Shown: positions 22,260-34,566 of the stretch, piece after piece
Layout of the letters: every line of letters begins with the position of its first letter
Position numbering within the stretch: the stretch's first letter is position 1
Assembly (NCBI GenBank): GCA_009760855.2
Contig: WPIO01000003.1
Location: 906,001 to 970,000 of the forward strand
Direction: 5' to 3'
DNA from: Cristatella mucedo
Lineage: Eukaryota > Bryozoa > Phylactolaemata > Cristatellidae
Length of the DNA stretch: 64,000 nucleotides
Notes under the pieces: generated by a model
What the model was told of the DNA's origin: nothing
Database searches by the model: none
The model's input: only the letters and a program-made list of their open reading frames with translations
Position numbers and translations under genes: made by a program

Positions 22260-23109
22260 AGCTTAACATTTAATGCTTCTTTTTCCGACTGACAAGTTCC
22301 CTAATGGCTTGGCAGGGGCCTGCAAACTGAAAGTCCGCAACCCTGAACTTCCTCCACAGCCCTCGGGTAGAAGTAGATAAATATCTATCATTTTTACCTT
22401 AACATCACTAGAGCTATGCGAGCCTGAAGCTTTACTAATTAATGTGGCTTCTGGCCTTACCGCTGATGTTTTAGCCCTCACCTTCACTCTAATGCTCACC
22501 ACATCTGGCTATGGATGGAGGGTTATTTACTATGAAAAACTGTAGCGAATAAGGAAGGCTTAAATGCGTGAGTGCAGCTTCAAATAACCAAAAATTATTC
22601 CTAGACTTTGTAAATTGCCATTTTTTCTTGGTGCATCTGGCGATGGAAAAGCCAGTTCAAGCGGAAAGTTAAAATTGAGGATTGACGGTTTACATTCTGG
22701 TCTGCCAATTTCTCCAAGGTGATCTGTTTGATTAATGGCTTCGCCACATTTGTTACTTGTAGCTGAGGTGATGTCCAGTGATTTCTGCACATTATATTGC
22801 TTTTGGCATTGCCTTTTTGCGTGAGATGAAGTATGTTAGCTAGGGTACGCTCAAAAAAGCCGCTTAAGCATGTAGAGTGCTCTAGAAAGCGCTTTTCACA
22901 CTACCATTCACTCAGTCTTCGAGGTTTTGTGAAGTTAATGAGAAGAAACAGAATGAAATGTTATTCCTTTAATATTTAATTGTTGTAATAAACTTACTAA
23001 CAAGAATTGGATTTATTCGTCACTTTTATTGGGATCGCATGCAACTTCCAAACTAATAATCCACGGGCAGACATTCGTTCCAGCAGGAACAGGTATAGCT
23101 AGACGTTCT
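22260..23109. other. Unassigned interval
   Basis: Short overlapping open frames on the minus strand (22263-22502, 22560-22792) have no recognisable domain. No LINE or repeat was matched. Confidence 0.35.
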
Positions 23110-23917
23110 GAAAAGCGAGCGGTCCAGTGCATGTTCAAAAGTTCTTCCGGAAGTTAAGATTGGCTCGGCAAACCGTTGTACTCAAATGAGAAGCCAAATG
23201 GAATCACTGAGGGTGATTGGTTCATTAAGCAAGCGAATTGTAATATATGCTATTCTCAGGTGCCCCAAGGCACGTTTTAAATTAGTTCGGTAGGCAAACG
23301 GTTTTTCTCTATAAAGAGCAACTCCTAGCCCGACATCAGAACTTCAGCTCACCGGCCCACAGTTTCTGCCATCGGCTAGCTGCTGACACACAATTTGAAG
23401 ACGAATGGCAGAAAGTGCACGAGTCACTTGAACGACCGAAGTGTTCACGAACGCTTGTTGTCGATGATTGACCAGGGCGAAATGAGCGGAGATACTTGTA
23501 CAGCACTAGTGACGGGTTGCCATTAACATAGCCCCACAGAGATCCAATCAAAATGAGCAGCATAAGAAGATCTAACAGGCTGAGTCCTATAGGCATATCA
23601 TAATTGCTTCTAATTTCTAAAGGTACACGCTTCGATAAAAATCGGCAAGGGAACAATGCACACTCTTTTATCTACTATGGTCATCTAGAACTGCAGCGCC
23701 GGAAGCGAAAAAAGGGCCACTATTAGGATCGTAAGAATGTTTTATTGTCATCAAAAAGATATGTTTACAAAGCAATTTTAAAAAGCGGATTCTAAATGCT
23801 ATCGTCAAAAGATTTCTCAAGGTTGCATGTCGATCGTATTTGCTAGTTCTTTAATTATCTTTTATTCGATAGTTCCGCCGACATCAGGGTATCCTTTTGC
23901 ATGAACGAGCATATGTT
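23110..23917 (-). other. 3' UTR and flank of the zinc-finger gene
   Basis: It lies downstream of the minus-strand gene. TTTATT at 23741-23746 gives AATAAA on the coding strand about 175 bp past the stop, a plausible poly(A) signal. The whole stretch is duplicated at 20640-21460. Confidence 0.55.
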
Positions 23918-24607
23918 TCTTCAAACTGCTTGCATGACTAAATGCTTCCCACATTGGTCGCATACTTCAGGTTTCTCCTCAGTGTAAACACGAGTGTGAG
24001 TCTTCAAATGACTTGACTGAGTAGACCTTCGTCCGCAGTGTTGGCAGACGTAAGGCTTCTCTTCTGAGTGAATTCGCAAGTGCTTCTTTAAACTCCCTGG
24101 CAGAGTAAACCGCTTTCCGCACAGGTCGCATGCTTCGGGCTTCTCTCGCGAGTGAACCAGCTGGTGTAGCTTCAATGTATCTGACTGAGAAAATGTCATT
24201 CCGCAGAAATCACAGGTGTAAGGTTTCTCTCCTGTGTGAACCAGCTGGTGCCTCTTCAGATGGCTCGCCTCTGTAAACCCTTTTCCACAATCTTCGCATA
24301 CGTGCGGCTTCTCACCGGTGTGAATTACACGGTGTTTCGTCAAAGTTGACGGATCAGCAAAGGCCGCTCCGCATTCATCACAGGAGTGCGGTCGCTCTCC
24401 TGTGTGAGTAAGGGCATGCCTCTTTAAATGGGATGACGTAAGGAAGCCCTTACCACACCCGTCACAGACATAAGGCCTCTCGGCTGAGTGAGTGGCGCCG
24501 CCCGACATGGAATGGGCTGCTTGACCAAACCTTTCACCGCTCTCGTCGTCTGCAAGTGAACGAAATTCACAAACTACACAAGTTAACGAAATCTGCGAAA
24601 TCATTTG
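23918..24607 (-). CDS. C2H2 zinc-finger protein, terminal exon
   Basis: The open frame encodes 227 residues from the ATG at 24604. Fingers start at YVCDGCGKGF, HSCDECGAAF, HVCEDCGKGF, YTCDFCGMTF and EACDLCGKRF, each closing with H-x3-H and joined by HTGERP, HTGEKP or decayed HSREKP-type linkers. Finger 6 (YVCQHCGRRS) has lost its phenylalanine, and its last histidine is tyrosine. Finger 7 begins EVCDQCGK and then runs into a stop. A one-base shift at the KH codons would instead give a complete finger end (FSHASSLKKHMLVH), so a one-base deletion is likely. TATCTTTCTTCAG just before the ATG is a good splice acceptor (exon from 24607), and a TGA stands upstream in frame, so a 5' exon is expected but was not found. 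The likely role is nuclear DNA binding with unknown target. It is the only near-intact member of this duplicated family here. Confidence 0.8.
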
Positions 24608-24639
24608 CTGAAGAAAGATACGAGTTAAGCGATCGAGTC

Positions 24640-26200
24640 AAGATCGAGATCCAGTGCACCGTGCCTAATCCTTCGCCGGTTGCTCTGGTTCTATTCAAAG
24701 CTAAGTATCCCTACTAAAAAGGTCGCATGCTATTAACTTGAAAGTTACTAACTTCTAAAATTAATGAAGGCGACAGCTGACCACGTGCAAGCTTACACGC
24801 ATGCAGGTCGTCAACTGAGACCTTTCTATGCCGAAACGTTGTCTCATGGTGTCGAAGGATTAGTATGAGGGTGTATGAAGAAAACTGAAGCAGACGTAGT
24901 AAATGCGACATACCACGAGGGCAGCATCTTCTGCGAGAGCGGCTGCTATGCAATATCGCACCGATGACGTCCTAGACGTAACGAAAAGAATCCAAGTAGT
25001 ACAGAGAATGCAGCGGTTTGTAGGTGTCTGTGATTTTTCGTCTACCGTGTCACGCCAAAGCACATTTCTCCCCGTGAACGACGAAGTGAAGACGACAAGA
25101 CTTTTGGAACACGTTTGCCAAACCTGCTATGAGCTAAGGGTTAGGATGGCATGTCCACTAGTTGGGGTTCCAGTTATCAGTGAGTTACGTGAGCAAGTTG
25201 GCCTGAGGCCTACTTCAACCGCCTTAGATTGGCAACTACAAGTGTCAATTGCCGTGGTTCATCTCAGAATACTGCGGCGGCCCATGGTGATTGGCCACAA
25301 AGACCTTGCTCTTTGCTAGTGGTTTGCCGCCTACAGCCTTCTTAAAAACATTACGTGTATCACGATTAGTTTTAATCTTTATATCAACAGTAAGAAATCG
25401 GGAGAAGCGTTTAGGCAGTACTAATCTGACTCAGCATATGGGAACCTTCGCTGTCAAAGAATGCCCTTTTCCGGCCCGAGCGTTTCCTTGCAAGCAGAAG
25501 TATTACGAATAACAAACTAGGCATAACTGCGGGACCTAAACTGTTCTTCAACATATGCTAGGTGAAATGAGCATTTCATGCCCTTAAATTAAATATTACG
25601 CTTTGATCGTACTGAGCTGAAGAAATTTGGCCGAAGGAACTAAACGAAAAAAGGTAGGTTCGTTCCAGCCCTTCTCTAAGCAGGTCTCAGACATGGAAGC
25701 CAAAAGTGGCCGTTGAAGCGATCCCTATTAAACAACAGCCTCTATGGGTTACATTTATAAAAGTGCAAATCAATTTCCGTTGGCCTATCAGTCAGAGCTT
25801 CCCAGAACTGATTTACTAGAATAAGCTTCTACCATAAATCTGAGCCCTCAATCATGCCGAACATGTTAATTTTAATGAAGTTATTGCAACCAGCAATAAT
25901 GGCATGAGCGAAAAGTTCACGTCAATGGCTATTAAGTAACTCAACCAATGTGTTACCACGATGCTGCGCTTTATGACCATTAGCAAAACTGTGTGGCTGG
26001 TAAACGTTTTGACTCTCTGGGCAGTGAGTTCTGTCTAAGCTCGTAAGCAGCAAGCATTCGAATACGACCATGAATGTGGCAGCGAGTTAAATATCTTTAC
26101 AGACGAAAACACACTCACTACCACGACCGGTGCGTTTCCACGCATGCAGCTATCAAGAAAAACATGAACATGACCACTAAACCCTTACTTGCTTGGGTAG
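24640..26200. other. Unassigned interval upstream of the zinc-finger exon
   Basis: A 138-codon open frame on the plus strand (24903-25319) has no recognisable domain and is probably chance. The 5' exon or promoter of the zinc-finger gene should lie here, but no start with matching splice signals could be chosen. Confidence 0.35.
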
Positions 26201-26214
26201 CCGAAAAATGTCTG

Positions 26215-26475
26215 CGACGCCCGGAGACCTTAAGCTAGCAATAGGCCGAAGGTAAAATATAGCACTCAATATTCCGCCCCAGCGCTTGCCATAACAACAT
26301 CGTATTTGTATGAGCACAAAAATAGCTGCTATTGTGTGACATATACACCTGTCTGACTTCCTGCTGACTGTCTAACCGGCTCCCAGCAGCTCAAGCTCAG
26401 CGCTAGACTTACCGGCCGGCATACGGCTGCTCCGAGAATGAGGGTCTGCGGTCTGAGGGCACAAACCTTATATAT
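26215..26475 (-). repeat. Dispersed repeat R1, inverted copy
   Basis: The reverse complement shows GCGGAATATTGAGTGCTATATTTTACC and a CAGACC-CTCAT-CTCGG start comparable with the R1 copies at 12.2, 16.9 and 20.4 kb. More diverged than those. Confidence 0.5.
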
Positions 26476-26479
26476 ATAG

Positions 26480-27751
26480 TAAACCTTTCATAAGTCACAA
26501 TAATCTCTACCATACATAATCGTACATGTTACCACAAATAAGCCTCAGCTAATAGCGGCTATTTCATAAGCATCTTAATTCTGCAGCAGACGTCGTAGCT
26601 ATCAATCGAGGCTCAGCTGCCAAGCTCAAAAATAATAATCGCTGGGAATTACAATATCTTCATCTGTAAAAAATTCCAACCTCATACATTTGGTTGCCCA
26701 TAGAAGTCAGGTGCCTGTGACGGCGTCAATCCAGCCTCAGCCTCCAGATGTCATTTCGGTTGCTGAATGAGCTCTGGAATGAAGACGTTATTAAGACTAC
26801 AGCTGAATCGTCATGCCACCGTCTGCCCCTAGCCATCGTGTGAGTTGTCGAAAGTCGCATGCGTTCCATCTTCAGTTTAATATTGACCTTCGGTGGCAGC
26901 AGTTGATTACCAGCACAAATACCACGTTCATCGTCATTTACAGCATCTCTTCCAACATCTTCGACATATCTAAAGCGTATATACCGAAACCTAACACAGA
27001 GAATTAAAGTAGAGAAAAGTAGGAAGACTGAGTAAGGTTGAAACGTGAATCCAGAATGAAATTTGCTCGGCCACTGGTAACACAAATGGTGAAAGCGAAG
27101 CTCAATAGAGCGCAAGGGATGAATGACGTTTTACATTGATCGAGAGACAGCAGGCAACACAAAAAACCGAACAACCGACTCTGATTGCAACAGAAGACAA
27201 GCAGTGATTGATACCGGCATATTTAAAAACCGAGTTGGACAGTTTGTCTGAGCTATGGGTAACCTACTTATTAGAAAAACATGCCAAGCTAAGAACTTTT
27301 GCTGGTCTACTAAGATGGTATGCTGAGCTATATAACTTGCCCACTAATTTGAATCAATGAAAACTCAAATCTAGATGGATATCACGTGTAAATGGTCCGT
27401 GAGTGATTAATCCAAGGCACCGATGTTGAACAGAACCAAGACCTTCGATGACCACCATCTTTTCACCAGCAAGACCAGATAGATATCAAAACGCCACAAG
27501 CAATAAATTAATGAAACGCAAAAGTGTTTCGACGTTAAGAAGACCAACGAAAAGTATCTCAACCGACATCGGGAATGCACTGTAGCAGGGCACAAAACTC
27601 GTTCTAACCTCAACGCGAAGCTCCCGAAGCATTTATTCTCAAGACAGAGAAGAGCAGCCTATTGAATTATTTGTTCCAACTTTCCTCTAACCCAATGAAA
27701 AAGATTGCTACTCTTTTGCATCATATTAAAACTATGAAACTGTATATCAAC
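26480..27751. other. Unassigned interval
   Basis: No family is recognised. The 129-codon minus-strand frame at 26726-27115 shows no domain. Confidence 0.35.
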
Positions 27752-27917
27752 AACGTAGCTCGTACAAAAATCGAAGCCTAAAATTTCGCTTGAAACGGCC
27801 AAAATGTAGAGCTAATGTCACAGGGCTCGAATAATCGATCTTGTTACCAGTATACCCGCACATATAGAAGGCCAGTGAAAACCTGTCTCAAATCTTGATT
27901 ATAGCATTCAAGCGAGG
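27752..27917. repeat. Non-LINE flank shared with 6655-6820
   Basis: Near-identical partner of the segment beside L2 copy B. The similarity starts abruptly at AACGTAGCTCG. Confidence 0.8.
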
Positions 27918-30150
27918 ACAATAATAATAATTAATAATAATTCACTTGATAAAGCGCCCTCAGAGAACTTAATCTCTCTCTAGGCGCTTTACATTTAATG
28001 CAAAGTGAAATGCAATTGAATGGTAAGTAAAATAATGCTTGAAAACAAACAAAATGAATAATATGGATAGGGATGACATGCACAGGGTCAGCATGCGAAT
28101 GTGGTAAGTGGCAGCATGCACAGTGTCAGCACGCATAAGCACTTCAAGGACGAATCACAGGGACCCACTAAATGCTGTCCTAAATGGGCGTGTTTTTAAG
28201 TTTCTTTTAAATGTGGTCAGGTCAGGGGATGTTTTGACGCAGGTCGGGAGGGAGTTCCAGGCTTTGGGAGCATACGAACTAAATGCACGGTCTCCAAAGG
28301 ATTTAAGGTTTGCACGAGGTATTTGTAGACTGTGGATTCCGAAAAGCCGGTGGTACGATGCTTGGCCTGATGGGGTAGTATATCTGAAAGATAGGCTGGA
28401 GCCAAAGAATAAAGTGACCTAAAAGTTAGCTACAAAAAGTAAGTCAATCCGTGGCTTGACTGATAGCCAGTGCAGGTCGGCGAGAAGTGGAGTAATGTGG
28501 CAACTGCGACGCTCACGACAGACAAGTCTAGCTGCCGAGTTTTGCACCAGCTGCAATCGCCTGATCGCACATGCTGGTAGGCCAGTAAACAGTGAGTTTC
28601 AGAAGTCGAGACGGGATGTAACGAATGCACGGACCATCTTAGACGTAGTATCTTTATCTAAGCAAGCCCGAATTTTATCAATGTTATGAAGCTGAAAATA
28701 GGCGGATTTGACTGTGGAGCTGATATGGTCGTCTAACGAGAGGTCGCTTTGGAATATGACGCCTAGATTTTGAGCTGATTCAACTGGAGATATGCTTTCA
28801 GAGCTAATCTTGAGCATCAGCCTTTCCAATCTCTGAATCACACTGGGTTCGCTTATAGCTAGTAAGTTAGTTTTATCATCGTTTTGTTTTAGAAAATTTG
28901 CTGCCATCCATGTGCAGATGTCATCAATGCATGCAGCAAGTGAGTTGAGAGAATTTGAGGTGCTCGAAGGCTGGGAGGGATCAAAGCAAAGGTACAACTG
29001 AGTGTCATCCGCATAGAAGTGAAAGCCTAGATTGTGCTTGGCAATCACATCAGCAAGAGGCAGAGTATAAACCGTTAAAAGAACCGGACCTAGCACTGAG
29101 CCCTGAGGTACTCAATATTTCAGAGGTACTTCAGATGATCTTTGTCCATTCACGTCAATACTCTGGAGTCTCCCACTGAGATAGGACCTGAACCAATGCA
29201 GAGCAGTGCCAGTGATGCCCAGGCGAGATGAGAGGCGCTCTAGAAGAACTTCGTGATCGATGGTGTCAAAAGCTGCCGTAAGATCAATCAAAACAAGCAA
29301 AGACACTCTACCCATGTCCGCATTCCTAAGCAGGTCGTTGTATACCCGAATCAATGCTGACTCTGTGGAGTGATTAGCTGTAAAGCCCGACTGGAACTTA
29401 ACTAGCAAGGTGTGAGGTTTCGATGTACGAGTTCAGCTGGTCCGCCACGACCCGTTCCAGTGTCTTTGATAGGAATGGTAGAAGGGAAACTGGGCGGTAG
29501 TTGCTTAAGTTCTCTTGGTCTAGTGTAGCTTTCTTGAGAAGTGGCCTGACTACAGCTTTTTTGAAAGGTGCTGGGACATGACCTGAGGCTAATGACATAT
29601 TAATTATGTTAGTTATGCATGGCAGCAGCAGATCAATGCAACGTAGGAGCAGGACAATGGGAATAGCGTCAAGAGGACTGGTTGTCTTCTTTGATTGAGA
29701 TACGAACTTTAGGACTAGATCACCAGTGACCTACTTAAATGCAGACATTGAGGTGCAGCCAGGAACCGAGGAACAGCAGGGGAGGTTGTCATCGCACGGA
29801 TGGATTCCCTAATCTTGTCTATCTTCTGCACAAAAAATCGAGAGAAGCGATCGGCTAGATCATCACTAGGATCATCAGGTAAGGAGCTAATCTGGGAACG
29901 GTTAAGAAGGTGGTTGATTGTCGACATCAGCATTTTTGGATTGTGCATCCGTGATTCAGAATGTTTTTATAGAAGCTAGACTTGGCCTTTGCTAGGATCG
30001 ATTGGTACGACCTATAGTAGTCTTCATATGCCTGTCGATGGACAGTTAGTCTGGATCTTTTGTATGCTTGTTCAAGCTTTCGTTTAGTAGACTTGGCTAG
30101 TTTAATGTCTGTGGTAAACCATAGGCCGTCTGGGCGGGGGCAAAGCAAGG
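27918..30150 (-). mobile_element. L2-clade LINE, longest RT-bearing copy (C)
   Basis: It reads leftward from the linker behind the endonuclease (GLWFTTDIKLAKSTKRKLEQ at about 30080-30130, SDDLADRFSRFFVQKIDKI at about 29810-29870) through the RT to the hairpin and AAT repeats at the left end. Homology to other L2 copies stops near 30150, where an R3 repeat begins. It has no endonuclease, so it was truncated or cut. It shares its 3' part and flank with copy B. Confidence 0.9.
28217..30150 (-). pseudogene. L2 linker and reverse transcriptase remnant (copy C)
   Basis: Open pieces follow one another with small frame breaks: 29927-30166 (linker), 29715-29948, 29398-29598 (LLKKATLDQENLSNYRPVSL), 29112-29408 (FQSGFTANHSTESALIRV, LIDLTAAFDTIDHEVLLERL), 28599-29096 ([13 protein letters not shown], intact active site), 28430-28630 and 28217-28405 (C-terminal end). 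A stop where PQGSV should stand (about 29110) and several shifts kill it. Of the L2 copies here it best shows the family's domain order. Confidence 0.85.
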
Positions 30151-30154
30151 ATGT

Positions 30155-30368
30155 CCTAACCTTCATCCCGACTAGATATGGGAGCTAGTAAAACCGGGCT
30201 CAATCTCAACGATACCTTTATACGACGGGCAAAGCTAGAAACCGACGCATACCAATCGAATGGGCTCAAGAAAATCTTATCGAACAAGTCGAGCTCTGTA
30301 AAGACTAACCGTTCATTCAACAGCATTGTAATCGCTTTTTCAACGTTAAATCCAATAGGTGGCAAATG
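30155..30368 (-). repeat. Dispersed repeat R3 with the longest open frame
   Basis: On the minus strand it stays open for 69 codons and reads VEKAITMLLNERLVFTELDL, then LFDKIFLSPFDWYASVSS and LRLSPVLLAPISS. The plus-strand copies at 16.5 and 17.1 kb share these words. It abuts L2 copy C and resembles no family I recognise. Confidence 0.6.
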
Positions 30369-30724
30369 AATTCACTAAATTCATAATACAACACCTCTGT
30401 TGTCAAAAACTTAATCACTGATTGAGTATCCTATATCTTCTCCTAACTGGACACATAGTCTGGCGAAAAATAAACGCCACGATGCTTTCAGTATGAGATA
30501 ACCGATATGCCGATTCCAGGACATTATGCAATGTATAAAAAAAAAGAAATCATGTAGCTTCGTTTAGAATCTGCAAAAAATCACCCAACTGAGTGATATG
30601 TTGCTTTCGGTTTACATTCCAGTCAGATATAGTTTTTGTAATCATCTCCATTTTACGCTGCAGCCGTCAGAGATTACGAACCCGCTTATAATATATCTGT
30701 CTTTTTAGAGCTACCTTAAGCGAG

Positions 30725-31175
30725 CATCTGATTCTCGGACCAAATGTTTCTCGGACCATTTATGACCAAGCCACGAGGAGAGTCCTCCCGACGGAGTAGA
30801 AGATTCTCGGACTTTCGCTGCCTTTAATACTAGCGGTTACTCACACAAGTAAGAGCCAAGGCAGCATTGGCGTGGCGTCGGTTGCAGTTGCCGGAATTCG
30901 CTAGCACGATGCAACTCAGCTCACGGAGGAAGCTCGAACAACGTGCTAATAGGGCATCGCGTAGTATGCAAGCCGTAGCAACGAGTGTGCTTACCTCCAG
31001 CACCGCCCGGGCCTTGAGTCTTCTTTGCCTTGCGAGCGTGGCCGCAACGCTGAAGGACGCCTGCACCTATCCACATGCATAGGTCGTCTATAACGAGAGC
31101 GTCCAACGTCACGAATTAGTCGGCTAACCTCATTTCCGTAGGAGCTCCGGTTACCTCACGCCATGGCATATCCGG
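30725..31175 (-). repeat. Dispersed repeat R2, inverted copy
   Basis: The reverse complement matches 11595-12010: GGCCGGATATGCCATG, GGTAACCGGAGCTCC, GCCGACTAATTCG and CCGAGAATCTTCTACTCCG. The open frame 30830-31066 shares AATLARQR, LEVSTLVATACILR and LRELSC with the other copy. Confidence 0.65.
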
Positions 31176-31339
31176 CCACCTAATGAGGCATTACGTATTA
31201 TTATATAGGCTTGTATTAGACTTACTTTTAGGGTAACTAAGTGACAGAAGTGTTAAGTGTTAACTTTAGAGTAATTCTTATTATTGTAATTCCTTTTTTG
31301 GCCGAGCTACCACAAAAGGAACTAGGTCACTGTAAATAT

Positions 31340-32357
31340 CTATGAATATGGCTGCAAAGCTAGTTTTCAAGTGCCAGGGGTTGACTACATGTCTACTTTG
31401 CTGAAAGAGCTAGCATGGCTGCCTGTTGATCAACGGATACAGAGCAAGGTTCAAATCCTGACCCACAAGGCCCGCCACTGCTTGGCTCCACGTTACCTAC
31501 ATGAACAGCCGCACCAGTTTCAGCCTTCTCGTGCCCTCAGGTCTTGTGCGGACAATAAATTAGCCGTTCCATTCCAATGTTTAAAGATCGTTATTGACAG
31601 AAGCTTTAACTCTGCTAGTCCTAAACTGTCAAACTCGCCTCCACAGTTGTTACGCAAAACCCTACTCACCTTCAACTACTCACAGTGCCTCTGAGCTACC
31701 ATTGTCCAGATGCTTCCTAACAATGTTCCTAACAGTACCTCTGCGATATTCAACCTTTTCGTGACTTCTGGGTTTTAATGGCCATCTCTGTGCAGCTACG
31801 TCAAAACTGCTCTCGTACTCTCAAAAAGATGTGCAACTGGCGGCTTTTTCTGGTTTTGTACCATGCATCTCATGTCAGGGGCTGACCTCAACAGGTCAAG
31901 GAGACATCCGCGTACCTTAGCTCATCCTTGGTTTAGGCATTGTTGGTGACGAAATAAGCCAAAATGGGTTCTTCTGGATGGACAATAAATTAGTTGTTCC
32001 CATCCCCCACTTAAAGACAGCTGGCGACAGAAGTTTTAGCTCTTAAGGTCTTTGACTGGAACTTACTTCCACGATTCTTACGCAATGGCAACTACTCTCC
32101 TGCTGCTGACTGTTACTCGCCCTTTCAAGCGGTCCTAAGCTGCTGTTTCCATGCCGCTCGCTAGATTAACTTCTTTCCTGATTCTACTATGCTTCGTAAT
32201 TTTGTTTTGTTTCGTGAGGTGAAGTCTGTTGGCTACCGAATGTTTACAGAGAGCCACATAGCTTGTGAGTGGGCTGTACTCCAGCCTAACACGACATAGT
32301 CATTGTGGCTTTGTGGAGTTACAGACGAAGGTACTTTGCATTACATTACATTATGGC
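31340..32357 (+). mobile_element. Second LINE family, C-terminal and 3' region
   Basis: The open frame 31371-31694 holds LAWLPVDQRIQSKVQILTHK and ALRSCADNKLAVPF, typical of the end of a CR1/L2-type RT. A second related block (31978-32357) repeats the NKLVV start and continues to the 3' end with TGGCTTTGTGGAGTTACAGAC and CATTACATTACATTA. It may be two overlapping copies. It differs from the ATT-tailed L2 family in both C-terminal sequence and tail. Confidence 0.7.
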
Positions 32358-32605
32358 ATCCAAGAGGTCGAAATAGTCATGTGACCACACCTCCCCATCT
32401 GTTTAAATTCGAACGGTTGACTAGGTTTCCGGCGAATGCAATTATTTACTAAGCCCATAGCAGAAAACTGAAACTGATTGCAAAATTATATTGACAGATT
32501 GTTACACTTTAGTAATTAGTGTAGCTTAGTGACTTACTCGAATACTGGTCTGAGCAACGACCGAACTCAGATCAATTGACCAGGTGTTTAAGAAATATAT
32601 ATTTT

Positions 32606-32823
<218 letters not shown>

Positions 32824-32868
32824 CGATATATGGCTGCTGCTATTCAATAAGCCAACTCGAATAACCTT

Positions 32869-33435
32869 ATGGGCTTGGGCAGTGCTGATGTTTGCCTGAA
32901 AACAACAGGATTTTCGTTAAAGAAAAGCCAGGCGCTCCTGAGTTGCCCGAGCACTACTGTCGTGCTTCATCGTTCCGACAAGACCGTGCCAGCGTTTCAG
33001 ATGGACGACATGAAGAACATGACGGCGACCTTGGATACCATCAACCAGCTGATAGGACACAAGTTATTCCCCTACCTGAAGCTGATATGCCACAAGGCGG
33101 ACCTTAAACACCGACTGTATGAGTGTTCCATCATCTTCGATCATAACTTGACAGGCAGCATTAGCTTGCCTACAGGAGCGCTGCCAAGTGGGACAAAAGT
33201 CAAGACTGTAGGACCAAGAGTCAGCATGAGTGCGCAAGTTTGCATCTGCTTCCCACGAGGCCAGAAAGCGCGAGATTCCCATCTCGCGCTTTCTGTGACT
33301 GTGCTTCCCGCCGAAGCTGCTGCAGCCGATGTCGCTGCTGAGATGTTTGAGCTAGCACTAATAGACGGTAGGCTCTCAGCTCGGAGTCGTAGTGGCAGCA
33401 TACTGTCGAGGCGACTGACCGCACCGGCCATGTGA
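32869..33435 (+). CDS. Uncharacterised open frame, 188 codons
   Basis: This is the longest open frame between 30 and 40 kb that is not explained by a LINE. The first third may be non-coding, since an acceptor-like GCGTTTCAG stands before an internal ATG at 33001. From there the protein reads MDDMKNMTATLDTINQLIGH and KLFPYLKLICHKADLKHRLY, a helical, plausible composition. The C-terminal part is Ala- and Ser-rich and crosses a perfect DNA hairpin at 33262-33295. An overlapping minus-strand frame of 102 codons exists, so base composition alone may explain part of the openness. No domain is recognised. It starts 46 bp from the palindrome. Confidence 0.3.
   Translation: MGLGSADVCLKTTGFSLKKSQALLSCPSTTVVLHRSDKTVPAFQMDDMKNMTATLDTINQLIGHKLFPYLKLICHKADLKHRLYECSIIFDHNLTGSISLPTGALPSGTKVKTVGPRVSMSAQVCICFPRGQKARDSHLALSVTVLPAEAAAADVAAEMFELALIDGRLSARSRSGSILSRRLTAPAM
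33262..33295. repeat. Perfect 15-bp stem-loop
   Basis: CAGAAAGCGCGAGAT and ATCTCGCGCTTTCTG pair perfectly around a TCCC loop, inside the uncharacterised frame. Confidence 0.8.
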
Positions 33436-33592
33436 GAGCACAGCTGCATCCTGGTTATTACCTACATCAACTGTTTCGCAACTGCTGTGGGCTAGTTTCT
33501 AGCTTTCTGCTGAATTCTCCCTCCCCTTTCTCCATCTCCCCTATTTCTCTCCTCTTACTCAGCAGCATGCGGCCCAGGCTGCTGCATCGTCG

Positions 33593-33825
33593 TTGCTCTT
33601 TCTTGTAGTGCACATGTCGTGCATAAACTATTCGGTGGAGCTAGGCAGGCAAGCAGAGATGTCACAGAGATGTCAAGCAGAGATGTGGCAGAGCATTGAC
33701 TGCAAGACATGTTGCATATGTCAGAATGCCCGAGATCCGGTGATTCAAAAGGAGAATTCCTCTGTAACCATAGCAGCCAATGGGAAAGCGGCTCTTTCTG
33801 TGGAGCCCGGCTATGCCCAATTACG
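33593..33825 (+). other. Possible exon, unknown product
   Basis: An open frame with a Cys-rich stretch (SIDCKTCCICQNARDPVIQ) is followed by a strong donor, GTAAGT at 33826, inside the frame. No matching acceptor or partner exon was established. Speculative. Confidence 0.2.
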
Positions 33826-34486
33826 TAAGTATGCTTCTCGTGGGGATTGAGGGAGGGAAAACTTTTGTTGTCACTGCCCAAGGAGCAATGCCAAGAAATT
33901 ACTTATGTAATAATACTGTCAATCGAGTATTTGTTAGGGTACTTATCATAATTTTCAAACGAAGGACAAATATATTAGAACTGGGATCGGAAGCTTTGGC
34001 AACTTTCTCATGAAAGAAAAAGTCGTTACGCAAGCCATATCTAACCCAGATATGGACGAACTATTGTGCCCCACACCCAGTTTCACATTGTTTCAGTGGC
34101 TGCAGAAAAATGGCTCGCTGCATCAAGCTGGCCGATTCCAATGGCCGAAAAATGTTATTATATGCGCTAAGCATGTTTATGCCCGTACTTATATGTAGCC
34201 ATACCGGCGTAAAATAATGCAATAGCAACAACTGATACAGTGTAAAAAGCCTGCATGATTACCTCGTGAACAATGCATGGAGCTGCAAGGAATTTTCTTG
34301 TCGAACCACAATGGCATTTCTCATCCAAAGTGAACTGGGTCCGGAGCCTGTTTCTGCAATTAAGTGAAGGTTGGTTCCTTCCTTGACCCCATGATGGAGA
34401 GATAATGCTGGGTAATGTACTCCAGCTTATTACTTATGTAACATATTGTCACGACCTGTATACATTCCAATCGATCATTTTTTCTG

Positions 34487-34566
34487 TGCAGCTAAGGTAA
34501 AGTGCCTAGAAAGTGATTGAGTTCTCTAAGGGCACTATAATAAACGTATTGTTGTTATTATTATGA
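34487..34566 (+). mobile_element. Solo L2 3' tail
   Basis: GCAGCTAAGGTAAAGTGCCTAG, a decayed hairpin (GATTGAGTTCTCTAAGGGCACT) and short ATT/GTT repeats. No coding part. Confidence 0.7.

Noticed and set aside
24903-25319. 138-codon plus-strand open frame
   Set aside because: No domain, no splice support and opposite strand to the nearby zinc-finger gene; probably chance.
26726-27115. 129-codon minus-strand open frame
   Set aside because: No recognisable domain or paralogue in the window.
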